Shown: positions 45,621-57,898 of the stretch, piece after piece | Layout of the letters: the number at the start of each line of letters is the position of its first letter | Position numbering within the stretch: position 1 is the first letter of the stretch | Assembly: GCA_028583605.1 (NCBI GenBank) | Contig: CM053326.1 | Span: 8,874,587 to 8,938,586 of the forward strand | DNA length: 64,000 nucleotides | Source: Dastarcus helophoroides | Taxonomy: Eukaryota; Arthropoda; Insecta; Coleoptera; Bothrideridae | Direction: 5' to 3' | Notes under the pieces: model-generated | Databases searched by the model: none | Told to the model about the DNA's origin: nothing | The model's input: only the letters and a program-made list of their open reading frames with translations | Translations under genes and position numbers: made by a program

Positions 45621-47447
45621 CAAGGTGTTTTTTTAAGTTGGGAGGTTACCTTTATATGGAGTATCACTTATTATAAAAGCAAACTGATTTTGTCGATATG
45701 GCTAATCGAAGCTAAACTACCTTTCAAAAATATTTTCAATTTCCTACCACTTCCGGTTTACCAGAAAGTAGACCTCAACTTTCTTATTTTAAATAGCAAC
45801 CCTCAAATTTTATACATTATTTAGGTTTTACGTAAAAAAATAAGGTGAGTTTATGTATACATGTTTATTGATATCTTTAATAGTTTTAAAGATATTTTAA
45901 TTTTTCGAAAAAAACTGACAGAAAAGAGGGTTATTTTGACTCTTTGTATCTTTTTTATTATTTGCAATACAAACATGAAATTTGGGTTGAAGTCATGGAA
46001 TATTATGGAGGCTATAATAACGTAATCAGGTTTTACATTTATTACACAGGGTGATGGAAATTTTATGATCTTTATTGTTTTTGTTTTATTCAAAAAAACT
46101 CTCTATTTTTAAATGGGAACTATGTGGTTTTTAAATTCCTCACGTAAAAAGAAGAAATAAGTTATATCACTAATTTTTTAAAATTCTGCACCAGTACAGA
46201 GATATAATGCAAAATAAAAAAGAAAAATATATCTTTTTTTTTCTAGTAGCATCTTGGTAGTAGACAACAAAATTTTCAAAAAAAAAAAACATAACCACAA
46301 GGCCTAAGAATTTTAGGCTAATGAACATTTAAAAGATAACCGCACAAGACGAATAAGTTTTTGGCTAATTGTTAGAATACTTATTGAAAAATGTTTAGGG
46401 AGCCACAAATGTAAGTTTCGTAAAAATGGTTTGTTAAACAGATTTTTCATTTATGGAGTAATGAAAATCAACAACAAATGTTCAAGAACATTCGTCCTTT
46501 AACTGTTATGCTGTTAGATTAGAACTCAGGATTTGTAAGCGTTAAATTTTACAATGAAAATCAAAATGGAAATTTTTTAGTGATTTTTTTACGACTAGTG
46601 CATGACAAGCATATTGCTAGAAACAATCGGATGTGCTTAAAAACCTTACTCAATTCGAAATATTAAAAGATGCCTTTAAATGTATTGAAACAGAAGATCG
46701 TCCTTGTTGTTGTTGATGTAAATTTTTTGTCAATTATTTTTGTTTTCTATTACTTATTATGATTAATTCTTTAAGCTTTTATTGCCTACAGTTAAATTCC
46801 TACTTGAACAAAAAAGAGATGTTTGATTCTTTTTATTTTGAGAATTATGTAAAATACCTCTGTAACGGCACAAAATTTTAAAAAATTAATATAAGTTTTT
46901 TCTTCTTTTTATGTGAAGAATCCAAAAATGATTAAAGAACATATAGTTCCCATTTAAAAAAACAGAGGTTTCTTGTATAAAACAAAACCAGCAAAAATTA
47001 TAAAATTTTCATCACCCTGTATAATAAATGTAAAATCTGTTTACGTTATTATAGTCTTTATAATATTCCGCGACTTCAACCCAAATTTTATGTTTTTACT
47101 GCAAATAAGTAAAAAAGATACAAAGAGTAAAAATAACCCTCTTTTCTGTCATGTTTTGTTGAAAAACTGAAATATCTTTTAAAACTATCAAAGGTAGCAA
47201 TAAGTATGTATACATAAACTCACCTTATTTTTTTACCTAAAATCCAAATAAAATATAAAATTTGTGGGTTGCTATTTAAAATAAGAAAGTTGATGTCTAC
47301 TTCCGGTATAATCGGTAGTGGGGGGAAGCTGAAAATATTTTTAGAAGATAGTTTAATCCCGATTAGCCCCATCGACAAAATCAGTTTGCCTTTATAATAA
47401 GTAGTACTCCATATAAAGGTAACCTCCCAACTAAAAAAAAACACCCG
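45621..47447. mobile_element. Long-TIR element nested in the hAT-like shell
   Basis: Terminal inverted repeats of about 520 bp (45621-46140 against 46925-47447) agree closely, for example GTTGGGAGGTTACCTTTATA, AAACTGATTTTGTCGAT and AATAAGGTGAGTTTATGTAT. The ends resemble GGGTG-type Tc1/mariner termini. The 780-bp centre has no coding frame. Open frames at 45851-46093 and 46973-47170 are the same TIR read from both sides, not genes. Confidence 0.8.
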
Positions 47448-47730
47448 GTATATAGGGATCTAATAATTAAAATTAAAAAAAGTCTAAACAATGCCATTCA
47501 TAATGATATTCGAATATTGATAAAATGTTATTTAAAATGACTAATTTTGTACTCTCTGGGTTTCGTTACATACATTTTGAGGTCTGTTTTAAACTGCATA
47601 ACAGAATCGAGGCTGTTAATACATGAATTATCGCCTCGCAGAAATTCTTTTAATAAATAATCGACTTGATTTTATGGGCTTGTGCTAGATAAACCACTGA
47701 TTATTTAGGAATGTAATCTGATGCTGTGAC

Positions 47731-47778
47731 GCCTCAAAATAAATAACTTATTTTGCCTCAAAATAAATAACTTATTTT
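47731..47778 (+). repeat. 24-bp tandem duplication
   Basis: GCCTCAAAATAAATAACTTA plus TTTT occurs twice in a row without change. Confidence 0.9.
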
Positions 47779-48850
47779 GTGGTGATGCTAGCCTTGGTAA
47801 TTTTCGCTGACAAGAAATTTCAGAATTTAGCAAATAGCCAAAACCAAACCAAAGCAAAATTTTATCCCAAATTGCACACTGATTTTTTTCAGTCAGTCTT
47901 TTAATTTTCCTTCCCTATTCATATATTCTATACAGTGACCTAGTTTTAAAATAATAAAAAAAAACATTAACGTTTAATTTTGTGTGTGTATTATTGGTTA
48001 TATCTGTTTTTTCATAATGTTTGTCTAAGATAAAAAAATATCTGGCTAGCAAAATAGTATAAGGAAATGAAAGAGAAGAGGAGCTTTGCAAAGATACGGA
48101 AATTAATGGGTATGTTATGATTTTTTTTTTAATTTTAAGAAAAATTTCTTTTAGTGAATTATGGATTTTTAAAACTATATTATTTTCTCAAAATTGTCAC
48201 AGCCAAGTTTCTATTACTTTTGTACTATTTCGATTTTAAATTCGAAATTTTAACATTGATCTCGAAATTTTCACATTCTTTACTCTTTTTTCTGCTACAA
48301 ATTAGGAGTTTCTTTTTCGAAATTTTGACCATTTTTTAAATTTACTTTAATTATTATTTATATCATAATTTTCTAATTCCAAATAATTCAAGCACACAGT
48401 TTCAGGTTTTACTTTTTTGCTAAGATTTCGATTATAAACATGCAATTTAACGAAAAACAATATTGAATTTTATGGTTTTTGTTCTTTATGTTAACCTTTT
48501 AGTTGCGTAATTTTGTAGTTTTATTTGAGTTATATGGTATATACTTGACAATTGTCAGTTTGAAATAAAAATTATATTTTGTTTTCCGTCTTCTACTAAA
48601 ATCTTACATATTTTTAGTCGCAAATAAAATGTTTATTTATGCAATATGGTCGTTGAATTTTGATCTTGGTTTCCTATAAAAATATTTTTTTTATATATTA
48701 CTTAATTTTGAATTGAAAATCTCACATGACCTTGAAAGTTCTTGAAATTTTTGCCTGCGGCGCTACACAAAGCATGTAAAAGAGGGGGTTGGGTGGGAAA
48801 TGGAAGTGCCTCCCCCGAAAAACATTTCTGGATCCGCGCCTGCACGGGTA

Positions 48851-49332
48851 AGGACTAAAAATTGTCTCATTCGTAAATGTTAAATGCTTTATTTGTGAAA
48901 TATCATATAAAAAGAATTATTAATAATATACAACGCGGAATACAGCACTCTTTTTCATTTTATTTATTTATAATTTTTGGAGGAATTTGCTACTGAAGGA
49001 GACAATTTTCTTTATTACTTTTTGGACATAAACCAACACCACATCTAAAAATAGCACACGTGATCATTAAAGTTATTTTCTCAGGGCCACTTTGCGCAAG
49101 AAATTAACACTGCGCTGTTGTTACCTAGCATATATATTATGCATCATGAGATGCTTTAATGTTAGGGCCTTTCCTTTTTAAATAAAACACAAATATATTA
49201 AATTCTTCTTAATAGTATAATTTTTTATTTAAATTATTAGTTTCATATCTTGTGAATTTTCCACAATATTTCTAAATAGAGAATGATATAAATTCATAGC
49301 TACATATGTATGTAGGCTTAGTAATATTTCAT
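48851..49332. other. AT-rich stretch, no gene seen
   Basis: No open frame or repeat recognised. Confidence 0.4.
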
Positions 49333-49542
49333 TCTCACCATTGGGATCTTGTAAACTATTGCAGATACAAAATCGGTTAAATTACAAAAAAGTTGCGTAA
49401 TCTTGATGGTAATATTTCTGTAAAACAGATTCGAAAGATCTCACTTGTTTTCATGAAAATATGACTATCAAATTTAGGCAACTTTTTTTGTAATTTAATC
49501 GATTCTGTATCTACAATAGTTTACAAAATCCCAATGGTGAGA
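49333..49542. mobile_element. Fold-back MITE, 210 bp
   Basis: The arms of about 80 bp begin TCTCACCATTGGGATCTTGT and are matched inversely at the other end. Inner tracts TTAAATTACAAAAAAGTTGC also pair. The loop is about 50 bp. There is no clear target duplication. Confidence 0.85.
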
Positions 49543-49872
49543 CGTCAAATAATACTAACCCTGCTTACTGTTAACATTAGACCATGTTGGTAAGGCGACA
49601 TTAGCATGTTGGTGGCGTAAAACCACAAGATTTTCCCCTATTAAAAACAGTTCAACCCGCTTTAAAGAAATTTTTACTTTAAGAAAAAAAACAATAATTC
49701 TCATATTGTTATTTTTAATCTAATTACTGATCAACAAACTGTTCTGTCCACCTGAATTATTTTTTTTGTGTTTTCTAGGGATATCCTGTTTTTCATCGGA
49801 TCAAAAGTAAGGATGATATGTGAACTCTTTTCATGTACATATATCTATATATATCCTACGATTTATTTCTAG
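49543..49872. other. AT-rich stretch, no gene seen
   Basis: No open frame or shared repeat recognised. Confidence 0.4.
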
Positions 49873-51905
49873 TTGAGTGCCTGGAGTATTAAAAATCTAA
49901 AAACCTCGGATTTCAGTAACACTGAGTGGAATTAAACAAAAATATATGGAATGTTTAGCTAAGAGTATTTGTAAAAAAGTTTACCCATTAAAAAATTGTG
50001 ACCTTTATTAACAATAGTAATAATAATAATCCGGGAATTTAAAAATAAGGTGCGTACGTAAGGAGCATAATTCTCGAGCGATTTTTAAAAAAAAGTTTTT
50101 ATCAACATAGGTGCGGAACTGCTTTATTTTAAAGTTACAGAGGCTTAAAAATAAAGTAAAGAGAATAATTGGTTTTTCCTTAAATACTATAAAACCACTC
50201 GAAATATTTTTTTTTATTTTGGTAGATACTAACTAGGCACAAAGATGCACTTTTTGCTGGAAATTATTTTGCTAGTCTTCCATCAATGGCGTATGTGCTA
50301 ATATGTCATCGAGTATTTTTAACGAAAAAAAATGGTGCGTCGATGCTTTTTTTTCAAATTAAGTACCAATTTCATAAACAACCTTTATTTCTTGGTAAAA
50401 AGGTTGGGTAAGATACACCTAATGGAGTAAGTTAGCTTAAATTGAAACCCTCAACTTTTTCTAAAAATTTAAGAAAATAGAAAAAATTAAGAGGTTCCAT
50501 TTAGGAGACGGTTTACTTTGGGCTACCAAACCCTATATTGCAGCTCCTCATGCCCTTCGCTTTCCCCCCAGATTTGCTACCACCAAGGGGTACAATTTAG
50601 AAAGTGGAACAATTTGGACTTTTTTACCCAAATTCTTAAACTCTATCTGTATAAAATAGCTAAATTAAAATGGTACGGCCACTGCTTTTTAAAAAAATAA
50701 GCATCAATTGCATATAGATCCTTCACTTGTAAAAAATGCCCTCTCAGCTTTTTTTTTTGACAAACGGTTTCCTATTAACATATCTTTGAATACTTGTAAT
50801 AACGACGTGTATGATTGGATGCGCGTTCGGGTGCGGCTGATCACGCACGAAGTGAATATTCTTAGTATATAAGGGTTAATTTTAAGATTAGATGTTAGTT
50901 TCTTTCTGAAGATGACAGCTTGGCTGTCGAAACGCGTTAGAGCAACCTTTGTTGTGTTTTTTAATTTTTCTTGGTTTCAGGGGACAAGTTCTGTGTTTCA
51001 ATTTTTGAAGATAACCAAGGACCAGTCCGTTCCATCAAACTTTTAATAAAGAAAAAAATCGCGTCACTGTTTTTTTTTATTCAAAATAAATATGGCTTTT
51101 AGTAAAACTGTTTTTTTTAGTAAAAAAACTTTTTGCACCCGACCAACGGTTTCTAAGTTGCATTTTTTTGCATTTCGATGGACGTTTCATAGCCTTTTCT
51201 ACAAATTTAATGCCTTATTTTAAAACAGCTTTGTTCATTAGTGTTTATTTATGAAAATTGATGTTAATACGTAGGTTAGATTTATATGTTTTTGGGATAA
51301 AACCATTTTTATTAATTAATAAACCCATACTACGAAATAAGTACACATAGTTTTTAAAGATAAATAATTGTTTTAAACCGAAAACCGTTGGTCAGGGAAG
51401 CATTTTTACTAAGAAATAAAGGTGGTTTATGAAATTAATACTTAATTTGTAAAATAGCAGTGACGTACCAGTTTTTTTGTTAAGGATCAAAGACAAATTA
51501 CCATGAACGCCACTGATGGAAGAAAAGCAAATATTTTTCCAGCAAAAAGCGCGTCTTTAATCCTAGTTTGTAACTACAAAAATTTTTAAAAATATTTTGA
51601 GTGGTCACATAGTATTTTAGAAATTTTTTTTTATTAATTTTCGAGACACGCAACTTAAAAATCAAGCGGTTCCGGACCTATGTTAATATGAACTTTTTTC
51701 CTAAAATCTCTCGAAGATTAGGTTTCTTAAGTATGAGCATCTTATTTTAAAACACCCAAATTATTATTATTATTTTTAATAAAGATCACAATTTTTTAAT
51801 AGGTAACCTTTTTTACAAATTCTATTAGCTAAACATTTCGTATATTTTTATTTAATTTCATTCACTGTAACTGAAATCCTAGGTCAAAATCCTTGGACAC
51901 TCCAC
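49873..51905. mobile_element. Long-TIR element, arms ~500 bp, with hammerhead-like insert
   Basis: 49873-50400 and 51390-51905 are imperfect inverted repeats. Examples are GGATTTCAGTAACACTGAG, ATGTTTAGCTAA, CACTCGAAATATTTTTTTTT and TTTCATAAACAACCTTTATT. The termini approximate TTGAGTGCCTGGA and TCCAAGGACACTCCAC read outward. The centre has no transposase. 50760-51060 appears to be a separate insertion that carries a hammerhead-like motif. Confidence 0.7.
50906..50946 (+). ncRNA. Hammerhead-like motif with six-base stem III palindrome
   Basis: Order: core CTGAAGA (50906-50912), extra T, stem II GACAGC/GCTGTC with loop TTG, GAAA (50929-50932), CGCG, TT, then AGAGCAA. That last tract pairs six of seven with the TTTCTTT before the core, as a weak stem I. 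Stem III would be ACGCGT between two RNAs. Confidence 0.45.
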
Positions 51906-52490
51906 TATTAACGATACATAAGTTTGGATTTTAGCTTATTTTAATTTTAATGCTCTTTTAACTTTTCTGTATATTCTCCATTTGTACGTCGCGTCGCCCT
52001 AATAAAGTACTTACTTATGCATTAGCCGAGTTTTAACCTGTTCTGTAAAAAACTTTGGCAATAATGTTAAATCATATTTTCAGCACTTTAAAGTTGTTTA
52101 GTTTAACTGTAACTCAAGTTAGAGGACTAAAATTCTACGCTGTTGCAATTACCACTTACCAGTTATTAACAATATATTAATTTATATTATGGCAACTATG
52201 TCATACAAAAATTTCAAAATAAATACAACATAAATAATAGAACTTTCATTCATAATATGTTAGTAAAATTTATTTCCATAAAAGCAACAATAGACTCAAC
52301 AAAAAACCTGATCAGTTAACATGATGTTAACATGTTATATTAACATATTATCTGATGACCGAAAAATCATGTCGCTAAAACGATATTTTACCCCTTTCCA
52401 AATCGTCTAAATCTTAATTTCATCGTATATTCTTACGTACTAGTATTGATATTCAGAAAATTGTACATATTCCAAGAATGTAATAATATA
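51906..52490. other. AT-rich stretch, possible LINE tail
   Basis: AATAAAGTACTTACTTATG near 52000 resembles the (CTTA)n end of the LINE at 34-36 kb, but no coding remnant precedes it. Confidence 0.3.
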
Positions 52491-52767
52491 CAGGGTATTT
52501 CATTTAAAAATCAAAAGTTGGTATAAGTTTTAGCGGAAGTGACAGCAGTATGAATGTCACTTTCTGTGTCCAAATATTATTTTCATAAGTACATCAATAA
52601 AAAAAATACGGAGTGTATCTGTGTGACATATATGCCACATATCGTTGTTATTTGGCCTATTGCGTAAAGTATGGCATCCATAATAAAAAAATATCCATAT
52701 TATACATATTAAAAAATGACAATAAAATTTACAAATAAAATTTTACTGCACCATTAAAATGAACCTG
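52491..52767. mobile_element. Tc1/mariner-type MITE, 277 bp
   Basis: Ends CAGGGTATTTCATTTAA and TTAAAATGAACCTG are imperfect inverted repeats with TA on both sides (52489-52490, 52768-52769). No coding capacity. Confidence 0.7.
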
Positions 52768-52769
52768 TA

Positions 52770-53857
52770 TATTATACAAATTATCCCCAAAATTATAAAA
52801 TTGTCTTCATAATCTAGTGAAATATTTCAAAAAAATGGAATTGAGTCATTTTTGTTTTTTCAAAATATTTCACTAACTGTGTAAGATATTTTAAATTGCT
52901 TTCTATAAAAACAACCATTAAAATTCAACAACTTTTTTTTAATTAACCGGCTCTTATCCATACTAATTTAGGATATCCGAATGGTAGGAATTGACATATC
53001 GGCCGACGTCGCGGGTAGCACCTAGTGTTATATATTATTATAGAATCTGTACGTGCAATAAATTAGTATTAAAACAAATGTCAAGACTCCAGTAGCTTCT
53101 AAATAATAAAAAATAAGGTATTTCTTTTGTACTTTTAGCTTTTATAGCAACAAAAGTGTACGTAATTCTCTCCCTCAACCGTACGGTTTACCCCAAACTA
53201 ATATAAATATAGTTAGGTGTACGAGAAGTAAATGCGGCTTTATTACCCTGCCGTCGTGATTTATGACATGTTAAAGCCTGTAATGTCCTTTTAATGTATT
53301 AGTTGGGAAAATCCTCGGACTTTATTAAACATTTTGTGAAATCCTGGGCGAACATATTTTGCGCTACATTTAGTAAATGCAATGCAACATCAGAGAATCT
53401 AGCAAACTTTAAAGTATTAAAAACAGAGTACTTTGTGGTATTATTATAGTAGGTGGTTGATTCTCACTCGCATTATTAATTATCGATGTAAAAAATAATA
53501 GAGCAGTCTTAAAAATCGAATTTATTTCAATAAACGAGAATTTATGAAGACGTAAATAAATTGAATTTGAACGTCATTAGTCCCACGGTGTCCCCAACCT
53601 GAGCAAATTTTGAAACTTTTTCTCCAATATCACAAAATTAAAAAAACATAGAGCCCTCTATTAAATTGGTCAGCATTTGATGGGTAATCCAGACATAATA
53701 AAGACCTGTAAGTATTTTTCTCACAATTTGGTTTTTAACTCAACCTATTTTTTGTAAATTCGCATTTATTTATCTTCCTGAATCTACTGCCAAACCCTTT
53801 TCTCCCTTTTTTAAGCCTTTTTCGTGCACAGAGTTTTGAATCATCCTGTATTCAGGT
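52770..53857. other. Intergenic stretch, no gene seen
   Basis: AT-rich, with a slightly GC-richer patch near 52980-53020. No frame, no repeat. Confidence 0.4.
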
Positions 53858-54051
53858 TGAACCAACCACTACAGGAGTCTCAGAAACGGTTAGAGATACA
53901 AGGAAGTTTAAATGGCCAAAGCAGTGCAGAATTTAGTGTCTAATAATATTATGGTTACATTAAATGCTGTACTACATTATAGCCATTCAAACTTTCCTTG
54001 TATCTCTAACTGCTTTCGAGATCCCTGTAGTGGAAATGAAATTTGGTTCGG
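53858..54051. repeat. Fold-back next to the composite MITE
   Basis: GAACCAACCACTACAGG at the left and CCTGTAGTGG...TTTGGTTC at the right are inverted. Inside, GTTAGAGATACAAGGAAGTT pairs with ACTTTCCTTGTATCTCTAAC with few mismatches. It abuts the MITE that starts at 54064 and may be a related copy. Confidence 0.75.
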
Positions 54052-54642
54052 CATGTACATATGCAGTGTGTTCCACTGGACGTTAGGTAATAGAGGTAAC
54101 CGTTAGGTAACTTCATTTATTAGTGGATATTGAAAATCGGTCAAAGGGACAAAGTACTGCGGAATTTTATGTCCATTAACATTCCATTGAGAAAACAATT
54201 ATTAAATACCGGATTGTCTTGATGGTATTAAGAAAAAAGTAAAAGTCTCATTTTTCTAAGATCTGATATCTTTTTTTTTTAGTTCGACTGAAAAAAAAAA
54301 CCTTATATCATTTTTACTTGGTTTCTTAAGTTTTACAGTATTCATTTTTTCTATTAAGTAATTTCTGAAAAAATTATGGCAACTTTGTTTTTTCCTATGG
54401 ACGCCATATTGGATTATTCCACTTTTGATTTTAGCAATGTATTCTCAGTTATGATATGTCGCACGTCATATGACAGAAACTCTGTACTGATATTACTTTT
54501 TCAAGTAGCAGTCTATTAATTTGAAAAAAATAAAGAAATATTTTTTTGTAACGACGCCATTGTTTTACTTTTGATTTATGATATGTGGCTTATCATATTA
54601 CTCGGAAAATTTTGTTGAATTCGAAAATGAAATACTCCTATA

Positions 54643-56877
54643 CAGGGTGTTACAAAAGTCCGGGCCGCTACTTCAGGAGCATATTCTACACATTAAAATA
54701 TGAAAAATGTTGAAATACATTTTTTTCTTTAAATTGCCTCCTAACGGAGATATGACCATTTAAAGATGGCGCCCCTAAAGTGGTTTTTTTACTACAAAAA
54801 GTTAACGGTTAGTAGCAAAGTCATGAAATTGGGCAAGCAGTTAAGGAATTGGATTAGGCATATTCTCATGTAACATATTTTTTAAATAAGCAGTAGCGTG
54901 GTGTGTAGGGGGTTGCCCGCGATTATTTTTTGCCGTTACTTTTTTGTATTGCAATATTTCGACACAAAAGTGCCATAATCGTAAACAGCAACATTTTTAT
55001 TACAAAAAAGGTACTCTTTTTCAAAGTCGCTAAAAGTAACCGTTTCCGAGAAAAAGGCGTTTAAATAAACCTATCCCGTCTTCGAAATTCTAACTAATTT
55101 GTATAAGAAAAAATAAGTTGGTCATGCAAACTGATCGTAAAGAAAACAATTGTACTTGACAATATCTGCCAGAGATTGACGTTGTGTTACTGATAAAATT
55201 TGGTCGTAAGCTGTAAACTTTAGCAGTTTTTGTTGTCAATAGTAAGTGTAGTAGTTTTTTAACTTTTCATTATTTTGATAAAATGGAATATTCAAATCAA
55301 GAAATGGCCGATATGCATTTAATGTACGGGCTTGCAAATTGTAATCGTGCTGAAACAAGACGGCTTTATGCTGAACGTTTTCCTAATAGACACCTACCAG
55401 GAGAAAAATTGTTCCAGAAAATTCATGCTCGTTTATGTGAAACAGGAAATTTTGTTCTCAAAGGCGAACGTGTTGGAAGGCCAAACGCAGAAGTTGCTAA
55501 TTTAGAGGAGCGTGTGCTTCAGCGAGTTGAAGAAGATTCATGTGTCAGCACTAGACAACTTGCTTTAGCCGAAGGAGTAAATCACGTAACTATCTGGCGA
55601 ATTTTGAAATTTTACCAATTTTACCCCTATTATTTTCAAGGAGTGCAAGGGTTACTTGCTGCTGATTATCCTCCAAGAATAGAATTTTGCAACTGGCTAT
55701 TGCATAAGATCGCTGGAAATGAGAAATTTCCATCGCTCATATTATTTACGGACGAAGCAGGTTTTACCAGAAACGGGATACTTAACTTTCACAACATGCA
55801 TCAGTGGCAAGTTAAAAATCCCAATGCAGTTATTCAGTTGAGACATCAGCAACATTTTTCACTTAACATTTGGGGAGGAATAATAGCGGACTCTATAATT
55901 GGACCATTTTTTTTTTACCTCATAGGTTAACAGAAGCATCATATAGACATTTTTTGCAAACAGAGTTACCCGTGTTACTTGAAAATGTTCCACTCATAAC
56001 AAGACAGCGAATGTGGATAATGCACGATGGGGCACCTGCCCATTTTAGTGCAGTTGATAGGGAATTTTTGAATAACAACTATCATCAACGATGGATAGGT
56101 CGAGGAGGTCCGATACCATGGCCAGCTAGGTCTGCTGACCTCAACCGACTCGATTTCTACTTATGGGGACATCTAAAGCAGATCGTCTACTCCACACCAG
56201 TTGACAATATCAATAATCTTCGTGAACGAATTGAAAATGGGTTCAACCAGATTCACAATACACCAGGCATTTGCGAAAGAGTAAGGAGTTCCCTTAGAAG
56301 ACGAGCCGAGCAATGTATTGCTGCAGGGGGCAGTAATTTCGAACACTTGCTTTGATTTTTTTTTCTTAATTTTGTACTATTTTTATATCAATGCAGTTAG
56401 TAGTGGATAAATTAGAAATTTGCAAAACGAATTCTGATAAATGCAACAATTTTGTTTAAACGCTTTTTTCTCGGAAACGGTTACTTTTAGCGACTTTGAG
56501 AAAGAGTACCTTTTTTGTAATAAAAATGTTGCTGTTTACGATTATGGCACTTTTGTGTCGAAATATTGGAATACAAAAAAGTTACGTCAAAAAATAATCG
56601 CGTGCAACCCCCTACACACCACGCTACTGCTTATTTAAAAAATATGTTACATGAGAATATGCCTAATCCAATTCTTTAACTGCTTGCCCAATTTCATGAC
56701 TTTGCTACTAACCGTTAACTTTTTGTAGTAAAAAAACCACTTTAGGGGCGCCATCTTTAAATGGTCATATCTCCGTTAGGAGGCAATTTAAAGAAAAAAA
56801 TGTATTTCAACATTTTTCATATTTTAATGTGTAGAATATGCTCCTGAAGTAGCGGCCCGGACTTTTGTAACACCCTG
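54643..56877 (+). mobile_element. DD41D Tc1/mariner element, nearly intact
   Basis: TA duplications lie at 54641-54642 and 56878-56879. The terminal inverted repeats run about 425 bp (54643-55068 against 56455-56877) and begin CAGGGTGTTACAAAAGTCCG. The two arms look almost identical by eye, which points to a recent insertion. One transposase gene lies between them. Confidence 0.9.
55283..56355 (+). pseudogene. DD41D transposase, single frameshift
   Basis: Starts at ATG 55283. Residues 1-60 form the N-terminal DNA-binding part (MEYSNQEMADMHLMYGLANC), residues 85-110 a helix-turn-helix (TRQLALAEGVNHVTIWRIL). Asp157 in LFTDEAGF is the first catalytic residue. After a frameshift at the T10 run near 55907-55916 come HDGAPAH (second Asp), the WIGRGGPIPWPARSADL block and LDFYLWGH (third Asp, 41 residues on). 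The protein ends at 56355, about 357 residues, the expected length. The only lesion I see is in the homopolymer: 8 or 11 T would restore the frame. It could be a sequencing error, in which case the gene is intact. It is a relative of the pseudogene at 2.2-3.3 kb. Confidence 0.9.
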
Positions 56878-57155
56878 TATGTATAATTGCGCCATTGCAT
56901 AAAGGTCTTGATGAACCAAGCAAAAAACAATTAAAGATTTTTTCAATCAGGTAATGAGGAAGTTACAACAGATTTTAGAAAACGAAATTTTTCACTTTTT
57001 TAAATAAAATCTAAACAAGCAAGTATTCAATTGTTTTCTCAGTGCAATGGCATGATTAGCATTAAATTCCGCACTACTGTGCTCATTCAACCGACTTTCT
57101 ATTTCCACTAATAACGAAGATACCCATACTATCCCACGTCCAGTGGGTCACACTG

Positions 57156-57700
57156 TATAGCAGTGGCAACCAATCTTTTGGTTAATTGAAGCCAAAGCGC
57201 AAGTTAAAAATTGTATGCGAGCTTTAGTATAGGACCGGAAAAGTGGGGACTCAAAAATATATGTATAAACCAAAACCACTAGTCATATTTTGCTTAACAC
57301 TAGCGAGCCAAAGCACAGAGTTCGAAAGTAAAAATAAAAGCATTACTGTAAAATAATGCCTAAGAGAAACACTCGACTCCGAAAAGTTAACACTTCTTCA
57401 TAGAGTGTCACATCAAAAGTTATCGCTAATTGTACGGGTTGGGCACTACTAATGTTTAGTCTACACCCCAAAATGCAAAAGTCCCATAAGAATAAAATTA
57501 CGGAAACAGTTGAAATAAATCTTCTTATCAAAAAAATAATTTTTCCTATTTAATATTATACAGCTTAAATTACTTTGATTTACTTAGCAAATGTTGAATA
57601 GGTCAAGTTAATTTCTGATTTTTCTTTGAGATCTGATGGTGTCAGAATTATCCCAAATGCAGAATAATGAATAGACAAGGTAGGCAACTTATAAAGTTTT
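57156..57700. other. AT-rich stretch, no gene seen
   Basis: No supported frame. It may hold intron or 3' sequence of the candidate exon that follows on the minus strand. Confidence 0.35.
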
Positions 57701-57898
57701 TCAATGCATAAGGCGAAAAAGACTATTTGCAATACAGAAGTCACTTTGAAGTGAATAAGGCATGGTGCAGTAGATAAATGTATTGTAAATATTCGATTTA
57801 TCGGTTAAAGAACGGTGTGATTGCGCCTCCTGAAATTCTTCTTCGACGGTAAGCGGCTTATCTGAGACGTCGCAGGGAAGTGCACTGAACGGATCCAT
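57701..57898 (-). CDS. Candidate host first coding exon (unidentified)
   Basis: I do not recognise this gene. The frame opens with ATG at 57898 in a good start context (CGGCAATGG). Its first 31 residues (MDPFSALPCDVSDKPLTVEE, then EFQEAQSHRSL) have an acidic, natural-looking composition unlike the AT-noise frames around it; the rest is less convincing. The DNA upstream on the minus strand (57899-58080) is the least AT-rich part of the neighbourhood, is not repeated in the window and holds short upstream ATG frames, as a 5' leader would. No strong GTAAG donor follows the convincing part, so the exon end is unknown. It could also be a chance frame. Confidence 0.3.
   Translation of the reverse strand: MDPFSALPCDVSDKPLTVEEEFQEAQSHRSLTDKSNIYNTFIYCTMPYSLQSDFCIANSLFRLMH

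Larger units (their letters stand above)
44432..48842. mobile_element. hAT-like shell with 8-bp target duplication
   Basis: The left end CAGTGGCGGCTCCAGAGGGG and the right end, reverse-complemented, CAGGCGCGGATCCAGA are related terminal repeats. The flanks are CACAGGTA (44424-44431) and CACGGGTA (48843-48850), an 8-bp duplication with one mismatch, as hAT elements make. No hAT transposase (no BED finger or dimerisation domain) is visible inside, so it is a non-autonomous or gutted copy. A 1.8-kb long-TIR element is nested within. Confidence 0.75.
54064..57155. mobile_element. MITE split by a DD41D transposon
   Basis: Left end CAGTGTGTTCCACTGGACG and right end CGTCCAGTGGGTCACACTG are inverted repeats. 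Similarity continues inward for about 150 bp (TTATTAGTGGA, GCGGAATTT, GAGAAAACAATT). The mariner element at 54643-56877 sits inside at a TA. Without it the unit would be about 860 bp with no coding frame. Confidence 0.75.

Noticed and set aside
45851..47170. Two similar frames on opposite strands (45851-46093 and 46973-47170)
   Set aside because: They are the two arms of one long terminal inverted repeat.
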